The notes below the pieces were generated by a model. It was not told the DNA's origin. It did not search any database and saw only the letters and a program-made list of their open reading frames with translations. From Metridium senile (Eukaryota; Cnidaria; Anthozoa; Actiniaria; Metridiidae): a DNA stretch of 64,000 bases. How positions within the stretch are numbered: the stretch's first letter is position 1; each line of letters starts with the position of its first letter. Where the stretch lies: positions 18,266,210 through 18,330,209 of the forward strand of contig OX459097.1 of the NCBI GenBank assembly GCA_949775045.1. The letters are read 5' to 3'. Made by a program: the position numbers and the translations under genes. Below are positions 47,444-63,794 of the stretch, in pieces.

Positions 47444-47755
47444 GTTTTAGTTTTTGCTGTTAATTTGTTCTACGTGTTAAATGTCGCTTAAACAACTGAG
47501 AGTGGCGAACTTTGTTTTGGCTGGCTGATTTATACACTCTACGAGTTGGCGGCTTGACTTAAAACACACCGCATGCTAAACAAAGCCTTTTTTGTTCAAC
47601 GCGTTGCGCCACCAATGGCCTTCAAGAGATTTTGATCCTTTTGTTTTCGGTCTTGATGGCATAAAAGACAATGTTCGAATTCATCTTGCATCGAAATCGA
47701 TAAACGATTGACCAGCAATACACTTTTATTGAAAACGAAGCTTCGACAATAGAAA

Positions 47756-48133
47756 ATGCCTGCTAAAGCCGTAACTGGAAAGAAAGTCGAGAGTGGCAGC
47801 AAGGCAGTCAAGAAAGCAGCCGGCACGGGCAAGAAAGGCAATCGACGAAGGCGTAAGGAGAGCTACGCAATCTACATTTACAAGGTGCTGAAGCAAGTTC
47901 ACCCCGATACTGGTATTTCCAGTAAAGCTATGGGTATCATGAACTCCTTTGTCAGCGACATCTTTGAGCGCATCGCATCAGAGGCCTCCAGGCTAGCCCA
48001 CTACAACAGAAAGTCTACCATCACTTCCAGAGAAATCCAGACAGCAATCCGCCTACTGTTACCTGGAGAATTGGCTAAACACGCCGTAAGCGAGGGAACA
48101 AAAGCTGTAACGAAATACACTAGTAGCAAGTGA
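47756..48133 (+). CDS. H2B: Histone H2B (U14 copy)
   Basis: Identical protein to the U2 copy. Stem-loop at 48167-48182. Confidence 0.97.
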   Translation: MPAKAVTGKKVESGSKAVKKAAGTGKKGNRRRRKESYAIYIYKVLKQVHPDTGISSKAMGIMNSFVSDIFERIASEASRLAHYNRKSTITSREIQTAIRLLLPGELAKHAVSEGTKAVTKYTSSK

Positions 48134-48440
48134 GCTTGTATTGCTTCAAGCTAAACGAAAAAAAACGGCTCTTTTAGGAGCCAGCACACGTCTCAAAAGA
48201 TTATGACCTAATGCTTTACTCCACATAATTTGCAAATAAATAAAAATAAATAAAATAGCAGTTAATCAATCAAAAGATAAAACCCTTTTTAATACATCAC
48301 TAACTCTCTTTTAACACAAAAAAGTCAAAAACTATCTTATCTAATCAGCCTCCAGCTGTGAAAAATAGGCTAAACTGAGTTTCCAACACACGATTTCATC
48401 ATCTAGCTAATAATGAAAAAAATTAATAAAATGAAATGAA

Positions 48441-48560
48441 ATGCCTACAGCACCAGGTATTCCCAGGCAGTCACCTGTCCAAGTACTAACCTGGCCCTAA
48501 CTGGTTTAACTGCGGTGATCGGACGAGAACCGGTGTATTCCAATTGGTGTGGCCGTAGAC
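48441..48560 (-). rRNA. 5S ribosomal RNA (U14 copy)
   Basis: Common 5S sequence. Confidence 0.92.
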
Positions 48561-49059
48561 GGAATTCTAACTTGCAAAACTTGCTTTTACACAGCGAAAC
48601 TAATTCTAAAGCAAATGTCTAGTCATTTGATAATTCACTCTGTATTATTACTTTAATTTAATTGTTTTTTATGTATTTTGCTTTTGAGAGTTAAATAAGT
48701 GAGAATTTAGACGAGCAAGTTTATTTCTCTCTTTCACGGTTTTCGTTTCTCCCATTTTATTTCAACGCTAAACAACCCTTGTTATTTGAGCAAGCATTTT
48801 TATTTCTCTTTCACGGTTTTCGTTTTTCCCATTTTATTAAGGTTTTCTATTTCAACGCTAAACAACCTTTTTTATTTGAGCAAGCATTTTTATTTCTCTT
48901 TCACGGTTTTCGTTTCTCCCATTTTATTAAGGTTTTCTATTTCAACACTAAACAACCTTATTGTTATTTAAGCAAGCATTTGAGGTCAATCACTTTATAA
49001 GCATGTTGTGGCTCTTAAAAGAGCCGGTTGGTTTTTACTTCTTGAGTTTTGTAGAACGT

Positions 49060-49497
<438 letters not shown>

Positions 49498-49644
49498 TCA
49501 GGCATTGTTTCATTGTTACCTTTGAATTTCCGGGTGCATTTTAGATAACAATGCCGATCTTATACGAAGCCGCTAATGATATGCGAGAAAGCGATCCGAA
49601 GCGCGCTATAAAAATACCACACAGCCGTCATTGCTCAACTGTAA

Positions 49645-50076
<432 letters not shown>

Positions 50077-50905
50077 ACAAATCTATACTCAAATATTACT
50101 AAACAACGGCTTTTTTAAAAGCCACCACATGACACAAGGGTCTAATGTCTATCAAATGCTTTAATCTATGAAAAAATTGAAATAAAAGAGATATATATAG
50201 TGAACCTGACTTAAGCAATAAAACACCACAATGAAAACTATATGATATGCATGATATTTGTGTTGTTTGATTAGTCGCTTCTTAGCATTTGACTTCTCTG
50301 CCTAGGCTTTTTGTTGTTGTTTATTCTTAAGTTGTCGTTTCTGTTTATCAGCTGTATAGTTTTTATGATATAATATAGAAGACTCTTAGTAAGTATGCTA
50401 TGCACTTTATAGTCGGCTGCAGTTACAGGCAAACAATCAAATAGAATAAACAAATCAGGTCGACGTTATTACCGTACGTAAGCTAGGATAGTGTCAAAAA
50501 AAAGTTATACAAACTAGTCAAACATGCAAAATGCAAAATGAACAAGTCCGACTTTGTTTAGTAAGTAATTTTGTAGATTGAGTTCTATTTCCATAAATTC
50601 ACTTAAATTCATATCGATTCACAAATGTTAACTGTAATTTACACTATTCAAACGTAAATAAAATCTCTCAACTTAATTAACCATGTTACGAGTTAATTAA
50701 TTATGTTACGAGTGGTTTCAATCAGTATAAAAGTCAATTACAGCCCTTTGGGGGGGGGGGGGGGGGATGCTAAAAGGGAGTTGTATACAGAGTTGTTATA
50801 TTAGTGTTGATGTTATTTATTGAAAGCATTGATTGGTCATGACTTTGTGATAGATGTGTTGGCTCTGAAAAGAGCCGTTTGTTTTGAATTGAGTTTGTAG
50901 ACGAA

Positions 50906-51277
50906 TCACTTCTTCTCGGCCTTCTTGGGCAGCAGTACGGCCTGGATGTTGGGCAAGACGCCGCCTTGGGAGATGGTGACCCCGCCTAGCAATCGATTGA
51001 GCTCTTCGTCGTTTCTGACGGCCAACTGTAGATGACGAGGGATGATTCTTGACTTCTTGTTGTCTCGAGCAGCGTTGCCTGCCAGTTCGAGGATTTCGGC
51101 GCTCAAGTATTCGAGAACTGCAGCCAAGTAGACTGGGGCTCCGGCGCCGACTCGTTTAGCGTAGTTTCCCTTGCGTAAGTGGCGGTGGATACGACCGACG
51201 GGGAACTGGAGTCCGGCACGGGACGATCGGGTCTTGGACTTGGTTCCCTTAGCTTTACCTTTACCTCTTCCAGACAT
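50906..51277 (-). CDS. H2A: Histone H2A, coding region intact but promoterless (U15)
   Basis: The 123-aa coding region is complete and identical to the others, and the stem-loop at 50861-50876 is present. The sequence upstream of the ATG is normal for only about 19 bases before the deletion junction. The TATA element and the rest of the divergent promoter are gone and H2B coding sequence lies there instead. The copy is probably silent unless it uses another promoter. Confidence 0.93.
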   Translation of the reverse strand: MSGRGKGKAKGTKSKTRSSRAGLQFPVGRIHRHLRKGNYAKRVGAGAPVYLAAVLEYLSAEILELAGNAARDNKKSRIIPRHLQLAVRNDEELNRLLGGVTISQGGVLPNIQAVLLPKKAEKK

Positions 51278-51290
51278 GTTTTAGTTTTTG

Positions 51291-51368
51291 CTGTTACCTG
51301 GAGAATTGGCTAAACACGCCGTAAGCGAGGGAACAAAAGCTGTAACGAAATACACTAGTAGCAAGTGA
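51291..51368 (+). pseudogene. H2B: Histone H2B, 3' remnant (U15)
   Basis: Only the last 25 codons and the stop remain, from LLPGELAKH (residue 101) to YTSSK. The start, tail, most of the fold and the promoter are deleted. CTGTTA (51291-51296) occurs at both parental breakpoints, in the H2A leader and at H2B codons 101-102. The stem-loop at 51402-51417 is intact. Confidence 0.93.
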
Positions 51369-51675
51369 GCTTGTATTGCTTCAAGCTAAACGAAAAAAAA
51401 CGGCTCTTTTAGGAGCCAGCACACGTCTCAAAAGATTATGACCTAATGCTTTACTCCACATAATTTGCAAATAAATAAAAATAAATAAAATAGCAGTTAA
51501 TCAATCAAAAGATAAAACCCTTTTTAATACATCACTAACTCTCTTTTAACACAAAAAAGTCAAAAACTATCTTATCTAATCAGCCTCCAGCTGTGAAAAA
51601 TAGGCTAAACTGAGTTTCCAACACACGATTTCATCATCTAGCTAATAATGAAAAAAATTAATAAAATGAAATGAA

Positions 51676-51795
51676 ATGCCTACAGCACCAGGTATTCCCA
51701 GGCAGTCACCTGTCCAAGTACTAACCTGGCCCTAACTGGTTTAACTGCGGTGATCGGACGAGAACCGGTGTATTCCAATTGGTGTGGCCGTAGAC
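51676..51795 (-). rRNA. 5S ribosomal RNA (U15 copy)
   Basis: Common 5S sequence, not affected by the neighbouring deletion. Confidence 0.92.
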
Positions 51796-52294
51796 GGAAT
51801 TCTAACTTGCAAAACTTGCTTTTACACAGCGAAACTAATTCTAAAGCAAATGTCTAGTCATTTGATAATTCACTCTGTATTATTACTTTAATTTAATTGT
51901 TTTTTATGTATTTTGCTTTTGAGAGTTAAATAAGTGAGAATTTAGACGAGCAAGTTTATTTCTCTCTTTCACGGTTTTCGTTTCTCCCATTTTATTTCAA
52001 CGCTAAACAACCCTTGTTATTTGAGCAAGCATTTTTATTTCTCTTTCACGGTTTTCGTTTTTCCCATTTTATTAAGGTTTTCTATTTCAACGCTAAACAA
52101 CCTTTTTTATTTGAGCAAGCATTTTTATTTCTCTTTCACGGTTTTCGTTTCTCCCATTTTATTAAGGTTTTCTATTTCAACACTAAACAACCTTATTGTT
52201 ATTTAAGCAAGCATTTGAGGTCAATCACTTTATAAGCATGTTGTGGCTCTTAAAAGAGCCGGTTGGTTTTTACTTCTTGAGTTTTGTAGAACGT

Positions 52295-52732
<438 letters not shown>

Positions 52733-52879
52733 TCAGGCATTGTTTCATTGTTACCTTTGAATTTCCGGGTGCATTTTAGATAACAATGCCGATCTTATAC
52801 GAAGCCGCTAATGATATGCGAGAAAGCGATCCGAAGCGCGCTATAAAAATACCACACAGCCGTCATTGCTCAACTGTAA

Positions 52880-53311
<432 letters not shown>

Positions 53312-54140
53312 ACAAATCTATACTCAAATATTACTAAACAACGGCTTTTTTAAAAGCCACCACATGACACAAGGGTCTAATGTCTATCAAATGCTTTAAT
53401 CTATGAAAAAATTGAAATAAAAGAGATATATATAGTGAACCTGACTTAAGCAATAAAACACCACAATGAAAACTATATGATATGCATGATATTTGTGTTG
53501 TTTGATTAGTCGCTTCTTAGCATTTGACTTCTCTGCCTAGGCTTTTTGTTGTTGTTTATTCTTAAGTTGTCGTTTCTGTTTATCAGCTGTATAGTTTTTA
53601 TGATATAATATAGAAGACTCTTAGTAAGTATGCTATGCACTTTATAGTCGGCTGCAGTTACAGGCAAACAATCAAATAGAATAAACAAATCAGGTCGACG
53701 TTATTACCGTACGTAAGCTAGGATAGTGTCAAAAAAAAGTTATACAAACTAGTCAAACATGCAAAATGCAAAATGAACAAGTCCGACTTTGTTTAGTAAG
53801 TAATTTTGTAGATTGAGTTCTATTTCCATAAATTCACTTAAATTCATATCGATTCACAAATGTTAACTGTAATTTACACTATTCAAACGTAAATAAAATC
53901 TCTCAACTTAATTAACCATGTTACGAGTTAATTAATTATGTTACGAGTGGTTTCAATCAGTATAAAAGTCAATTACAGCCCTTTGGGGGGGGGGGGGGGG
54001 GATGCTAAAAGGGAGTTGTATACAGAGTTGTTATATTAGTGTTGATGTTATTTATTGAAAGCATTGATTGGTCATGACTTTGTGATAGATGTGTTGGCTC
54101 TGAAAAGAGCCGTTTGTTTTGAATTGAGTTTGTAGACGAA

Positions 54141-54512
54141 TCACTTCTTCTCGGCCTTCTTGGGCAGCAGTACGGCCTGGATGTTGGGCAAGACGCCGCC
54201 TTGGGAGATGGTGACCCCGCCTAGCAATCGATTGAGCTCTTCGTCGTTTCTGACGGCCAACTGTAGATGACGAGGGATGATTCTTGACTTCTTGTTGTCT
54301 CGAGCAGCGTTGCCTGCCAGTTCGAGGATTTCGGCGCTCAAGTATTCGAGAACTGCAGCCAAGTAGACTGGGGCTCCGGCGCCGACTCGTTTAGCGTAGT
54401 TTCCCTTGCGTAAGTGGCGGTGGATACGACCGACGGGGAACTGGAGTCCGGCACGGGACGATCGGGTCTTGGACTTGGTTCCCTTAGCTTTACCTTTACC
54501 TCTTCCAGACAT
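54141..54512 (-). CDS. H2A: Histone H2A (U16 copy)
   Basis: Identical protein to the U2 copy. Stem-loop at 54096-54111. Confidence 0.97.
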   Translation of the reverse strand: MSGRGKGKAKGTKSKTRSSRAGLQFPVGRIHRHLRKGNYAKRVGAGAPVYLAAVLEYLSAEILELAGNAARDNKKSRIIPRHLQLAVRNDEELNRLLGGVTISQGGVLPNIQAVLLPKKAEKK

Positions 54513-54824
54513 GTTTTAGTTTTTGCTGTTAATTTGTTCTACGTGTTAAATGTCGCTTAAACAACTGAGAGTGGCGAACTTTGTTTTGGCTGGCTGATTT
54601 ATACACTCTACGAGTTGGCGGCTTGACTTAAAACACACCGCATGCTAAACAAAGCCTTTTTTGTTCAACGCGTTGCGCCACCAATGGCCTTCAAGAGATT
54701 TTGATCCTTTTGTTTTCGGTCTTGATGGCATAAAAGACAATGTTCGAATTCATCTTGCATCGAAATCGATAAACGATTGACCAGCAATACACTTTTATTG
54801 AAAACGAAGCTTCGACAATAGAAA

Positions 54825-55202
54825 ATGCCTGCTAAAGCCGTAACTGGAAAGAAAGTCGAGAGTGGCAGCAAGGCAGTCAAGAAAGCAGCCGGCACGGGCA
54901 AGAAAGGCAATCGACGAAGGCGTAAGGAGAGCTACGCAATCTACATTTACAAGGTGCTGAAGCAAGTTCACCCCGATACTGGTATTTCCAGTAAAGCTAT
55001 GGGTATCATGAACTCCTTTGTCAGCGACATCTTTGAGCGCATCGCATCAGAGGCCTCCAGGCTAGCCCACTACAACAGAAAGTCTACCATCACTTCCAGA
55101 GAAATCCAGACAGCAATCCGCCTACTGTTACCTGGAGAATTGGCTAAACACGCCGTAAGCGAGGGAACAAAAGCTGTAACGAAATACACTAGTAGCAAGT
55201 GA
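54825..55202 (+). CDS. H2B: Histone H2B (U16 copy)
   Basis: Identical protein to the U2 copy. Stem-loop at 55236-55251. Confidence 0.97.
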   Translation: MPAKAVTGKKVESGSKAVKKAAGTGKKGNRRRRKESYAIYIYKVLKQVHPDTGISSKAMGIMNSFVSDIFERIASEASRLAHYNRKSTITSREIQTAIRLLLPGELAKHAVSEGTKAVTKYTSSK

Positions 55203-55509
55203 GCTTGTATTGCTTCAAGCTAAACGAAAAAAAACGGCTCTTTTAGGAGCCAGCACACGTCTCAAAAGATTATGACCTAATGCTTTACTCCACATAATTT
55301 GCAAATAAATAAAAATAAATAAAATAGCAGTTAATCAATCAAAAGATAAAACCCTTTTTAATACATCACTAACTCTCTTTTAACACAAAAAAGTCAAAAA
55401 CTATCTTATCTAATCAGCCTCCAGCTGTGAAAAATAGGCTAAACTGAGTTTCCAACACACGATTTCATCATCTAGCTAATAATGAAAAAAATTAATAAAA
55501 TGAAATGAA

Positions 55510-55629
55510 ATGCCTACAGCACCAGGTATTCCCAGGCAGTCACCTGTCCAAGTACTAACCTGGCCCTAACTGGTTTAACTGCGGTGATCGGACGAGAACC
55601 GGTGTATTCCAATTGGTGTGGCCGTAGAC
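55510..55629 (-). rRNA. 5S ribosomal RNA (U16 copy)
   Basis: Common 5S sequence. Confidence 0.92.
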
Positions 55630-56128
55630 GGAATTCTAACTTGCAAAACTTGCTTTTACACAGCGAAACTAATTCTAAAGCAAATGTCTAGTCATTTGAT
55701 AATTCACTCTGTATTATTACTTTAATTTAATTGTTTTTTATGTATTTTGCTTTTGAGAGTTAAATAAGTGAGAATTTAGACGAGCAAGTTTATTTCTCTC
55801 TTTCACGGTTTTCGTTTCTCCCATTTTATTTCAACGCTAAACAACCCTTGTTATTTGAGCAAGCATTTTTATTTCTCTTTCACGGTTTTCGTTTTTCCCA
55901 TTTTATTAAGGTTTTCTATTTCAACGCTAAACAACCTTTTTTATTTGAGCAAGCATTTTTATTTCTCTTTCACGGTTTTCGTTTCTCCCATTTTATTAAG
56001 GTTTTCTATTTCAACACTAAACAACCTTATTGTTATTTAAGCAAGCATTTGAGGTCAATCACTTTATAAGCATGTTGTGGCTCTTAAAAGAGCCGGTTGG
56101 TTTTTACTTCTTGAGTTTTGTAGAACGT

Positions 56129-56566
<438 letters not shown>

Positions 56567-56713
56567 TCAGGCATTGTTTCATTGTTACCTTTGAATTTCC
56601 GGGTGCATTTTAGATAACAATGCCGATCTTATACGAAGCCGCTAATGATATGCGAGAAAGCGATCCGAAGCGCGCTATAAAAATACCACACAGCCGTCAT
56701 TGCTCAACTGTAA

Positions 56714-57145
<432 letters not shown>

Positions 57146-57972
57146 ACAAATCTATACTCAAATATTACTAAACAACGGCTTTTTTAAAAGCCACCACATG
57201 ACACAAGGGTCTAATGTCTATCAAATGCTTTAATCTATGAAAAAATTGAAATAAAAGAGATATATAGTGAACCTGACTTAAGCAATAAAACACCACAATG
57301 AAAACTATATGATATGCATGATATTTGTGTTGTTTGATTAGTCGCTTCTTAGCATTTGACTTCTCTGCCTAGGCTTTTTGTTGTTGTTTATTCTTAAGTT
57401 GTCGTTTCTGTTTATCAGCTGTATAGTTTTTATGATATAATATAGAAGACTCTTAGTAAGTATGCTATGCACTTTATAGTCGGCTGCAGTTACAGGCAAA
57501 CAATCAAATAGAATAAACAAATCAGGTCGACGTTATTACCGTACGTAAGCTAGGATAGTGTCAAAAAAAAGTTATACAAACTAGTCAAACATGCAAAATG
57601 CAAAATGAACAAGTCCGACTTTGTTTAGTAAGTAATTTTGTAGATTGAGTTCTATTTCCATAAATTCACTTAAATTCATATCGATTCACAAATGTTAACT
57701 GTAATTTACACTATTCAAACGTAAATAAAATCTCTCAACTTAATTAACCATGTTACGAGTTAATTAATTATGTTACGAGTGGTTTCAATCAGTATAAAAG
57801 TCAATTACAGCCCTTTGGGGGGGGGGGGGGGGGATGCTAAAAGGGAGTTGTATACAGAGTTGTTATATTAGTGTTGATGTTATTTATTGAAAGCATTGAT
57901 TGGTCATGACTTTGTGATAGATGTGTTGGCTCTGAAAAGAGCCGTTTGTTTTGAATTGAGTTTGTAGACGAA

Positions 57973-58344
57973 TCACTTCTTCTCGGCCTTCTTGGGCAGC
58001 AGTACGGCCTGGATGTTGGGCAAGACGCCGCCTTGGGAGATGGTGACCCCGCCTAGCAATCGATTGAGCTCTTCGTCGTTTCTGACGGCCAACTGTAGAT
58101 GACGAGGGATGATTCTTGACTTCTTGTTGTCTCGAGCAGCGTTGCCTGCCAGTTCGAGGATTTCGGCGCTCAAGTATTCGAGAACTGCAGCCAAGTAGAC
58201 TGGGGCTCCGGCGCCGACTCGTTTAGCGTAGTTTCCCTTGCGTAAGTGGCGGTGGATACGACCGACGGGGAACTGGAGTCCGGCACGGGACGATCGGGTC
58301 TTGGACTTGGTTCCCTTAGCTTTACCTTTACCTCTTCCAGACAT
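57973..58344 (-). CDS. H2A: Histone H2A (U17 copy)
   Basis: Identical protein to the U2 copy. Stem-loop at 57928-57943. Confidence 0.97.
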   Translation of the reverse strand: MSGRGKGKAKGTKSKTRSSRAGLQFPVGRIHRHLRKGNYAKRVGAGAPVYLAAVLEYLSAEILELAGNAARDNKKSRIIPRHLQLAVRNDEELNRLLGGVTISQGGVLPNIQAVLLPKKAEKK

Positions 58345-58656
58345 GTTTTAGTTTTTGCTGTTAATTTGTTCTACGTGTTAAATGTCGCTTAAACAACTGA
58401 GAGTGGCGAACTTTGTTTTGGCTGGCTGATTTATACACTCTACGAGTTGGCGGCTTGACTTAAAACACACCGCATGCTAAACAAAGCCTTTTTTGTTCAA
58501 CGCGTTGCGCCACCAATGGCCTTCAAGAGATTTTGATCCTTTTGTTTTCGGTCTTGATGGCATAAAAGACAATGTTCGAATTCATCTTGCATCGAAATCG
58601 ATAAACGATTGACCAGCAATACACTTTTATTGAAAACGAAGCTTCGACAATAGAAA

Positions 58657-59034
58657 ATGCCTGCTAAAGCCGTAACTGGAAAGAAAGTCGAGAGTGGCAG
58701 CAAGGCAGTCAAGAAAGCAGCCGGCACGGGCAAGAAAGGCAATCGACGAAGGCGTAAGGAGAGCTACGCAATCTACATTTACAAGGTGCTGAAGCAAGTT
58801 CACCCCGATACTGGTATTTCCAGTAAAGCTATGGGTATCATGAACTCCTTTGTCAGCGACATCTTTGAGCGCATCGCATCAGAGGCCTCCAGGCTAGCCC
58901 ACTACAACAGAAAGTCTACCATCACTTCCAGAGAAATCCAGACAGCAATCCGCCTACTGTTACCTGGAGAATTGGCTAAACACGCCGTAAGCGAGGGAAC
59001 AAAAGCTGTAACGAAATACACTAGTAGCAAGTGA
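58657..59034 (+). CDS. H2B: Histone H2B (U17 copy)
   Basis: Identical protein to the U2 copy. Stem-loop at 59068-59083. Confidence 0.97.
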   Translation: MPAKAVTGKKVESGSKAVKKAAGTGKKGNRRRRKESYAIYIYKVLKQVHPDTGISSKAMGIMNSFVSDIFERIASEASRLAHYNRKSTITSREIQTAIRLLLPGELAKHAVSEGTKAVTKYTSSK

Positions 59035-59341
59035 GCTTGTATTGCTTCAAGCTAAACGAAAAAAAACGGCTCTTTTAGGAGCCAGCACACGTCTCAAAAG
59101 ATTATGACCTAATGCTTTACTCCACATAATTTGCAAATAAATAAAAATAAATAAAATAGCAGTTAATCAATCAAAAGATAAAACCCTTTTTAATACATCA
59201 CTAACTCTCTTTTAACACAAAAAAGTCAAAAACTATCTTATCTAATCAGCCTCCAGCTGTGAAAAATAGGCTAAACTGAGTTTCCAACACACGATTTCAT
59301 CATCTAGCTAATAATGAAAAAAATTAATAAAATGAAATGAA

Positions 59342-59461
59342 ATGCCTACAGCACCAGGTATTCCCAGGCAGTCACCTGTCCAAGTACTAACCTGGCCCTA
59401 ACTGGTTTAACTGCGGTGATCGGACGAGAACCGGTGTATTCCAATTGGTGTGGCCGTAGAC
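59342..59461 (-). rRNA. 5S ribosomal RNA (U17 copy)
   Basis: Common 5S sequence. Confidence 0.92.
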
Positions 59462-59960
59462 GGAATTCTAACTTGCAAAACTTGCTTTTACACAGCGAAA
59501 CTAATTCTAAAGCAAATGTCTAGTCATTTGATAATTCACTCTGTATTATTACTTTAATTTAATTGTTTTTTATGTATTTTGCTTTTGAGAGTTAAATAAG
59601 TGAGAATTTAGACGAGCAAGTTTATTTCTCTCTTTCACGGTTTTCGTTTCTCCCATTTTATTTCAACGCTAAACAACCCTTGTTATTTGAGCAAGCATTT
59701 TTATTTCTCTTTCACGGTTTTCGTTTTTCCCATTTAATTAAGGTTTTCTATTTCAACGCTAAACAACCTTTTTTATTTGAGCAAGCATTTTTATTTCTCT
59801 TTCACGGTTTTCGTTTCTCCCATTTTATTAAGGTTTTCTATTTCAACACTAAACAACCTTATTGTTATTTAAGCAAGCATTTGAGGTCAATCACTTTATA
59901 AGCATGTTGTGGCTCTTAAAAGAGCCGGTTGGTTTTTACTTCTTGAGTTTTGTAGAACGT

Positions 59961-60398
<438 letters not shown>

Positions 60399-60545
60399 TC
60401 AGGCATTGTTTCATTGTTACCTTTGAATTTCCGGGTGCATTTTAGATAACAATGCCGATCTTATACGAAGCCGCTAATGATATGCGAGAAAGCGATCCGA
60501 AGCGCGCTATAAAAATACCACACAGCCGTCATTGCTCAACTGTAA

Positions 60546-60977
<432 letters not shown>

Positions 60978-61806
60978 ACAAATCTATACTCAAATATTAC
61001 TAAACAACGGCTTTTTTAAAAGCCACCACATGACACAAGGGTCTAATGTCTATCAAATGCTTTAATCTATGAAAAAATTGAAATAAAAGAGATATATAGT
61101 GAACCTGACTTAAGCAATAAAACACCACAATGAAAACTATATGATATGCATGATATTTGTGTTGTTTGATTAGTCGCTTCTTAGCATTTGACTTCTCTGC
61201 CTAGGCTTTTTGTTGTTGTTTATTCTTAAGTTGTCGTTTCTGTTTATCAGCTGTATAGTTTTTATGATATAATATAGAAGACTCTTAGTAAGTATGCTAT
61301 GCACTTTATAGTCGGCTGCAGTTACAGGCAAACAATCAAATAGAATAAACAAATCAGGTCGACGTTATTACCGTACGTAAGCTAGGATAGTGTCAAAAAA
61401 AAGTTATACAAACTAGTCAAACATGCAAAATGCAAAATGAACAAGTCCGACTTTGTTTAGTAAGTAATTTTGTAGATTGAGTTCTATTTCCATAAATTCA
61501 CTTAAATTCATATCGATTCACAAATGTTAACTGTAATTTACACTATTCAAACGTAAATAAAATCTCTCAACTTAATTAACCATGTTACGAGTTAATTAAT
61601 TATGTTACGAGTGGTTTCAATCAGTATAAAAGTCAATTACAGCCCTTTGGGGGGGGGGGGGGGGGGGATGCTAAAAGGGAGTTGTATACAGAGTTGTTAT
61701 ATTAGTGTTGATGTTATTTATTGAAAGCATTGATTGGTCATGACTTTGTGATAGATGTGTTGGCTCTGAAAAGAGCCGTTTGTTTTGAATTGAGTTTGTA
61801 GACGAA

Positions 61807-62178
61807 TCACTTCTTCTCGGCCTTCTTGGGCAGCAGTACGGCCTGGATGTTGGGCAAGACGCCGCCTTGGGAGATGGTGACCCCGCCTAGCAATCGATTG
61901 AGCTCTTCGTCGTTTCTGACGGCCAACTGTAGATGACGAGGGATGATTCTTGACTTCTTGTTGTCTCGAGCAGCGTTGCCTGCCAGTTCGAGGATTTCGG
62001 CGCTCAAGTATTCGAGAACTGCAGCCAAGTAGACTGGGGCTCCGGCGCCGACTCGTTTAGCGTAGTTTCCCTTGCGTAAGTGGCGGTGGATACGACCGAC
62101 GGGGAACTGGAGTCCGGCACGGGACGATCGGGTCTTGGACTTGGTTCCCTTAGCTTTACCTTTACCTCTTCCAGACAT
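61807..62178 (-). CDS. H2A: Histone H2A (U18 copy)
   Basis: Identical protein to the U2 copy. Stem-loop at 61762-61777. Confidence 0.97.
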   Translation of the reverse strand: MSGRGKGKAKGTKSKTRSSRAGLQFPVGRIHRHLRKGNYAKRVGAGAPVYLAAVLEYLSAEILELAGNAARDNKKSRIIPRHLQLAVRNDEELNRLLGGVTISQGGVLPNIQAVLLPKKAEKK

Positions 62179-62490
62179 GTTTTAGTTTTTGCTGTTAATT
62201 TGTTCTACGTGTTAAATGTCGCTTAAACAACTGAGAGTGGCGAACTTTGTTTTGGCTGGCTGATTTATACACTCTACGAGTTGGCGGCTTGACTTAAAAC
62301 ACACCGCATGCTAAACAAAGCCTTTTTTGTTCAACGCGTTGCGCCACCAATGGCCTTCAAGAGATTTTGATCCTTTTGTTTTCGGTCTTGATGGCATAAA
62401 AGACAATGTTCGAATTCATCTTGCATCGAAATCGATAAACGATTGACCAGCAATACACTTTTATTGAAAACGAAGCTTCGACAATAGAAA

Positions 62491-62868
62491 ATGCCTGCTA
62501 AAGCCGTAACTGGAAAGAAAGTCGAGAGTGGCAGCAAGGCAGTCAAGAAAGCAGCCGGCACGGGCAAGAAAGGCAATCGACGAAGGCGTAAGGAGAGCTA
62601 CGCAATCTACATTTACAAGGTGCTGAAGCAAGTTCACCCCGATACTGGTATTTCCAGTAAAGCTATGGGTATCATGAACTCCTTTGTCAGCGACATCTTT
62701 GAGCGCATCGCATCAGAGGCCTCCAGGCTAGCCCACTACAACAGAAAGTCTACCATCACTTCCAGAGAAATCCAGACAGCAATCCGCCTACTGTTACCTG
62801 GAGAATTGGCTAAACACGCCGTAAGCGAGGGAACAAAAGCTGTAACGAAATACACTAGTAGCAAGTGA
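62491..62868 (+). CDS. H2B: Histone H2B (U18 copy)
   Basis: Identical protein to the U2 copy. Stem-loop at 62902-62917. Confidence 0.97.
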   Translation: MPAKAVTGKKVESGSKAVKKAAGTGKKGNRRRRKESYAIYIYKVLKQVHPDTGISSKAMGIMNSFVSDIFERIASEASRLAHYNRKSTITSREIQTAIRLLLPGELAKHAVSEGTKAVTKYTSSK

Positions 62869-63175
62869 GCTTGTATTGCTTCAAGCTAAACGAAAAAAAA
62901 CGGCTCTTTTAGGAGCCAGCACACGTCTCAAAAGATTATGACCTAATGCTTTACTCCACATAATTTGCAAATAAATAAAAATAAATAAAATAGCAGTTAA
63001 TCAATCAAAAGATAAAACCCTTTTTAATACATCACTAACTCTCTTTTAACACAAAAAAGTCAAAAACTATCTTATCTAATCAGCCTCCAGCTGTGAAAAA
63101 TAGGCTAAACTGAGTTTCCAACACACGATTTCATCATCTAGCTAATAATGAAAAAAATTAATAAAATGAAATGAA

Positions 63176-63295
63176 ATGCCTACAGCACCAGGTATTCCCA
63201 GGCAGTCACCTGTCCAAATACTAACCTGGCCCTAACTGGTTTAACTGCGGTGATCGGACGAGAACCGGTGTATTCCAATTGGTGTGGCCGTAGAC
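63176..63295 (-). rRNA. 5S ribosomal RNA (U18 copy, C78T variant)
   Basis: One base differs: G to A on the plus strand at 63218. This changes TAGTACTTGG to TAGTATTTGG at about position 78, at the edge of the internal control region (C box). It could reduce TFIIIA binding or be harmless. Confidence 0.88.
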
Positions 63296-63794
63296 GGAAT
63301 TCTAACTTGCAAAACTTGCTTTTACACAGCGAAACTAATTCTAAAGCAAATGTCTAGTCATTTGATAATTCACTCTGTATTATTACTTTAATTTAATTGT
63401 TTTTTATGTATTTTGCTTTTGAGAGTTAAATAAGTGAGAATTTAGACGAGCAAGTTTATTTCTCTCTTTCACGGTTTTCGTTTCTCCCATTTTATTTCAA
63501 CGCTAAACAACCCTTGTTATTTGAGCAAGCATTTTTATTTCTCTTTCACGGTTTTCGTTTTTCCCATTTTATTAAGGTTTTCTATTTCAACGCTAAACAA
63601 CCTTTTTTATTTGAGCAAGCATTTTTATTTCTCTTTCACGGTTTTCGTTTCTCCCATTTTATTAAGGTTTTCTATTTCAACACTAAACAACCTTATTGTT
63701 ATTTAAGCAAGCATTTGAGGTCAATCACTTTATAAGCATGTTGTGGCTCTTAAAAGAGCCGGTTGGTTTTTACTTCTTGAGTTTTGTAGAACGT

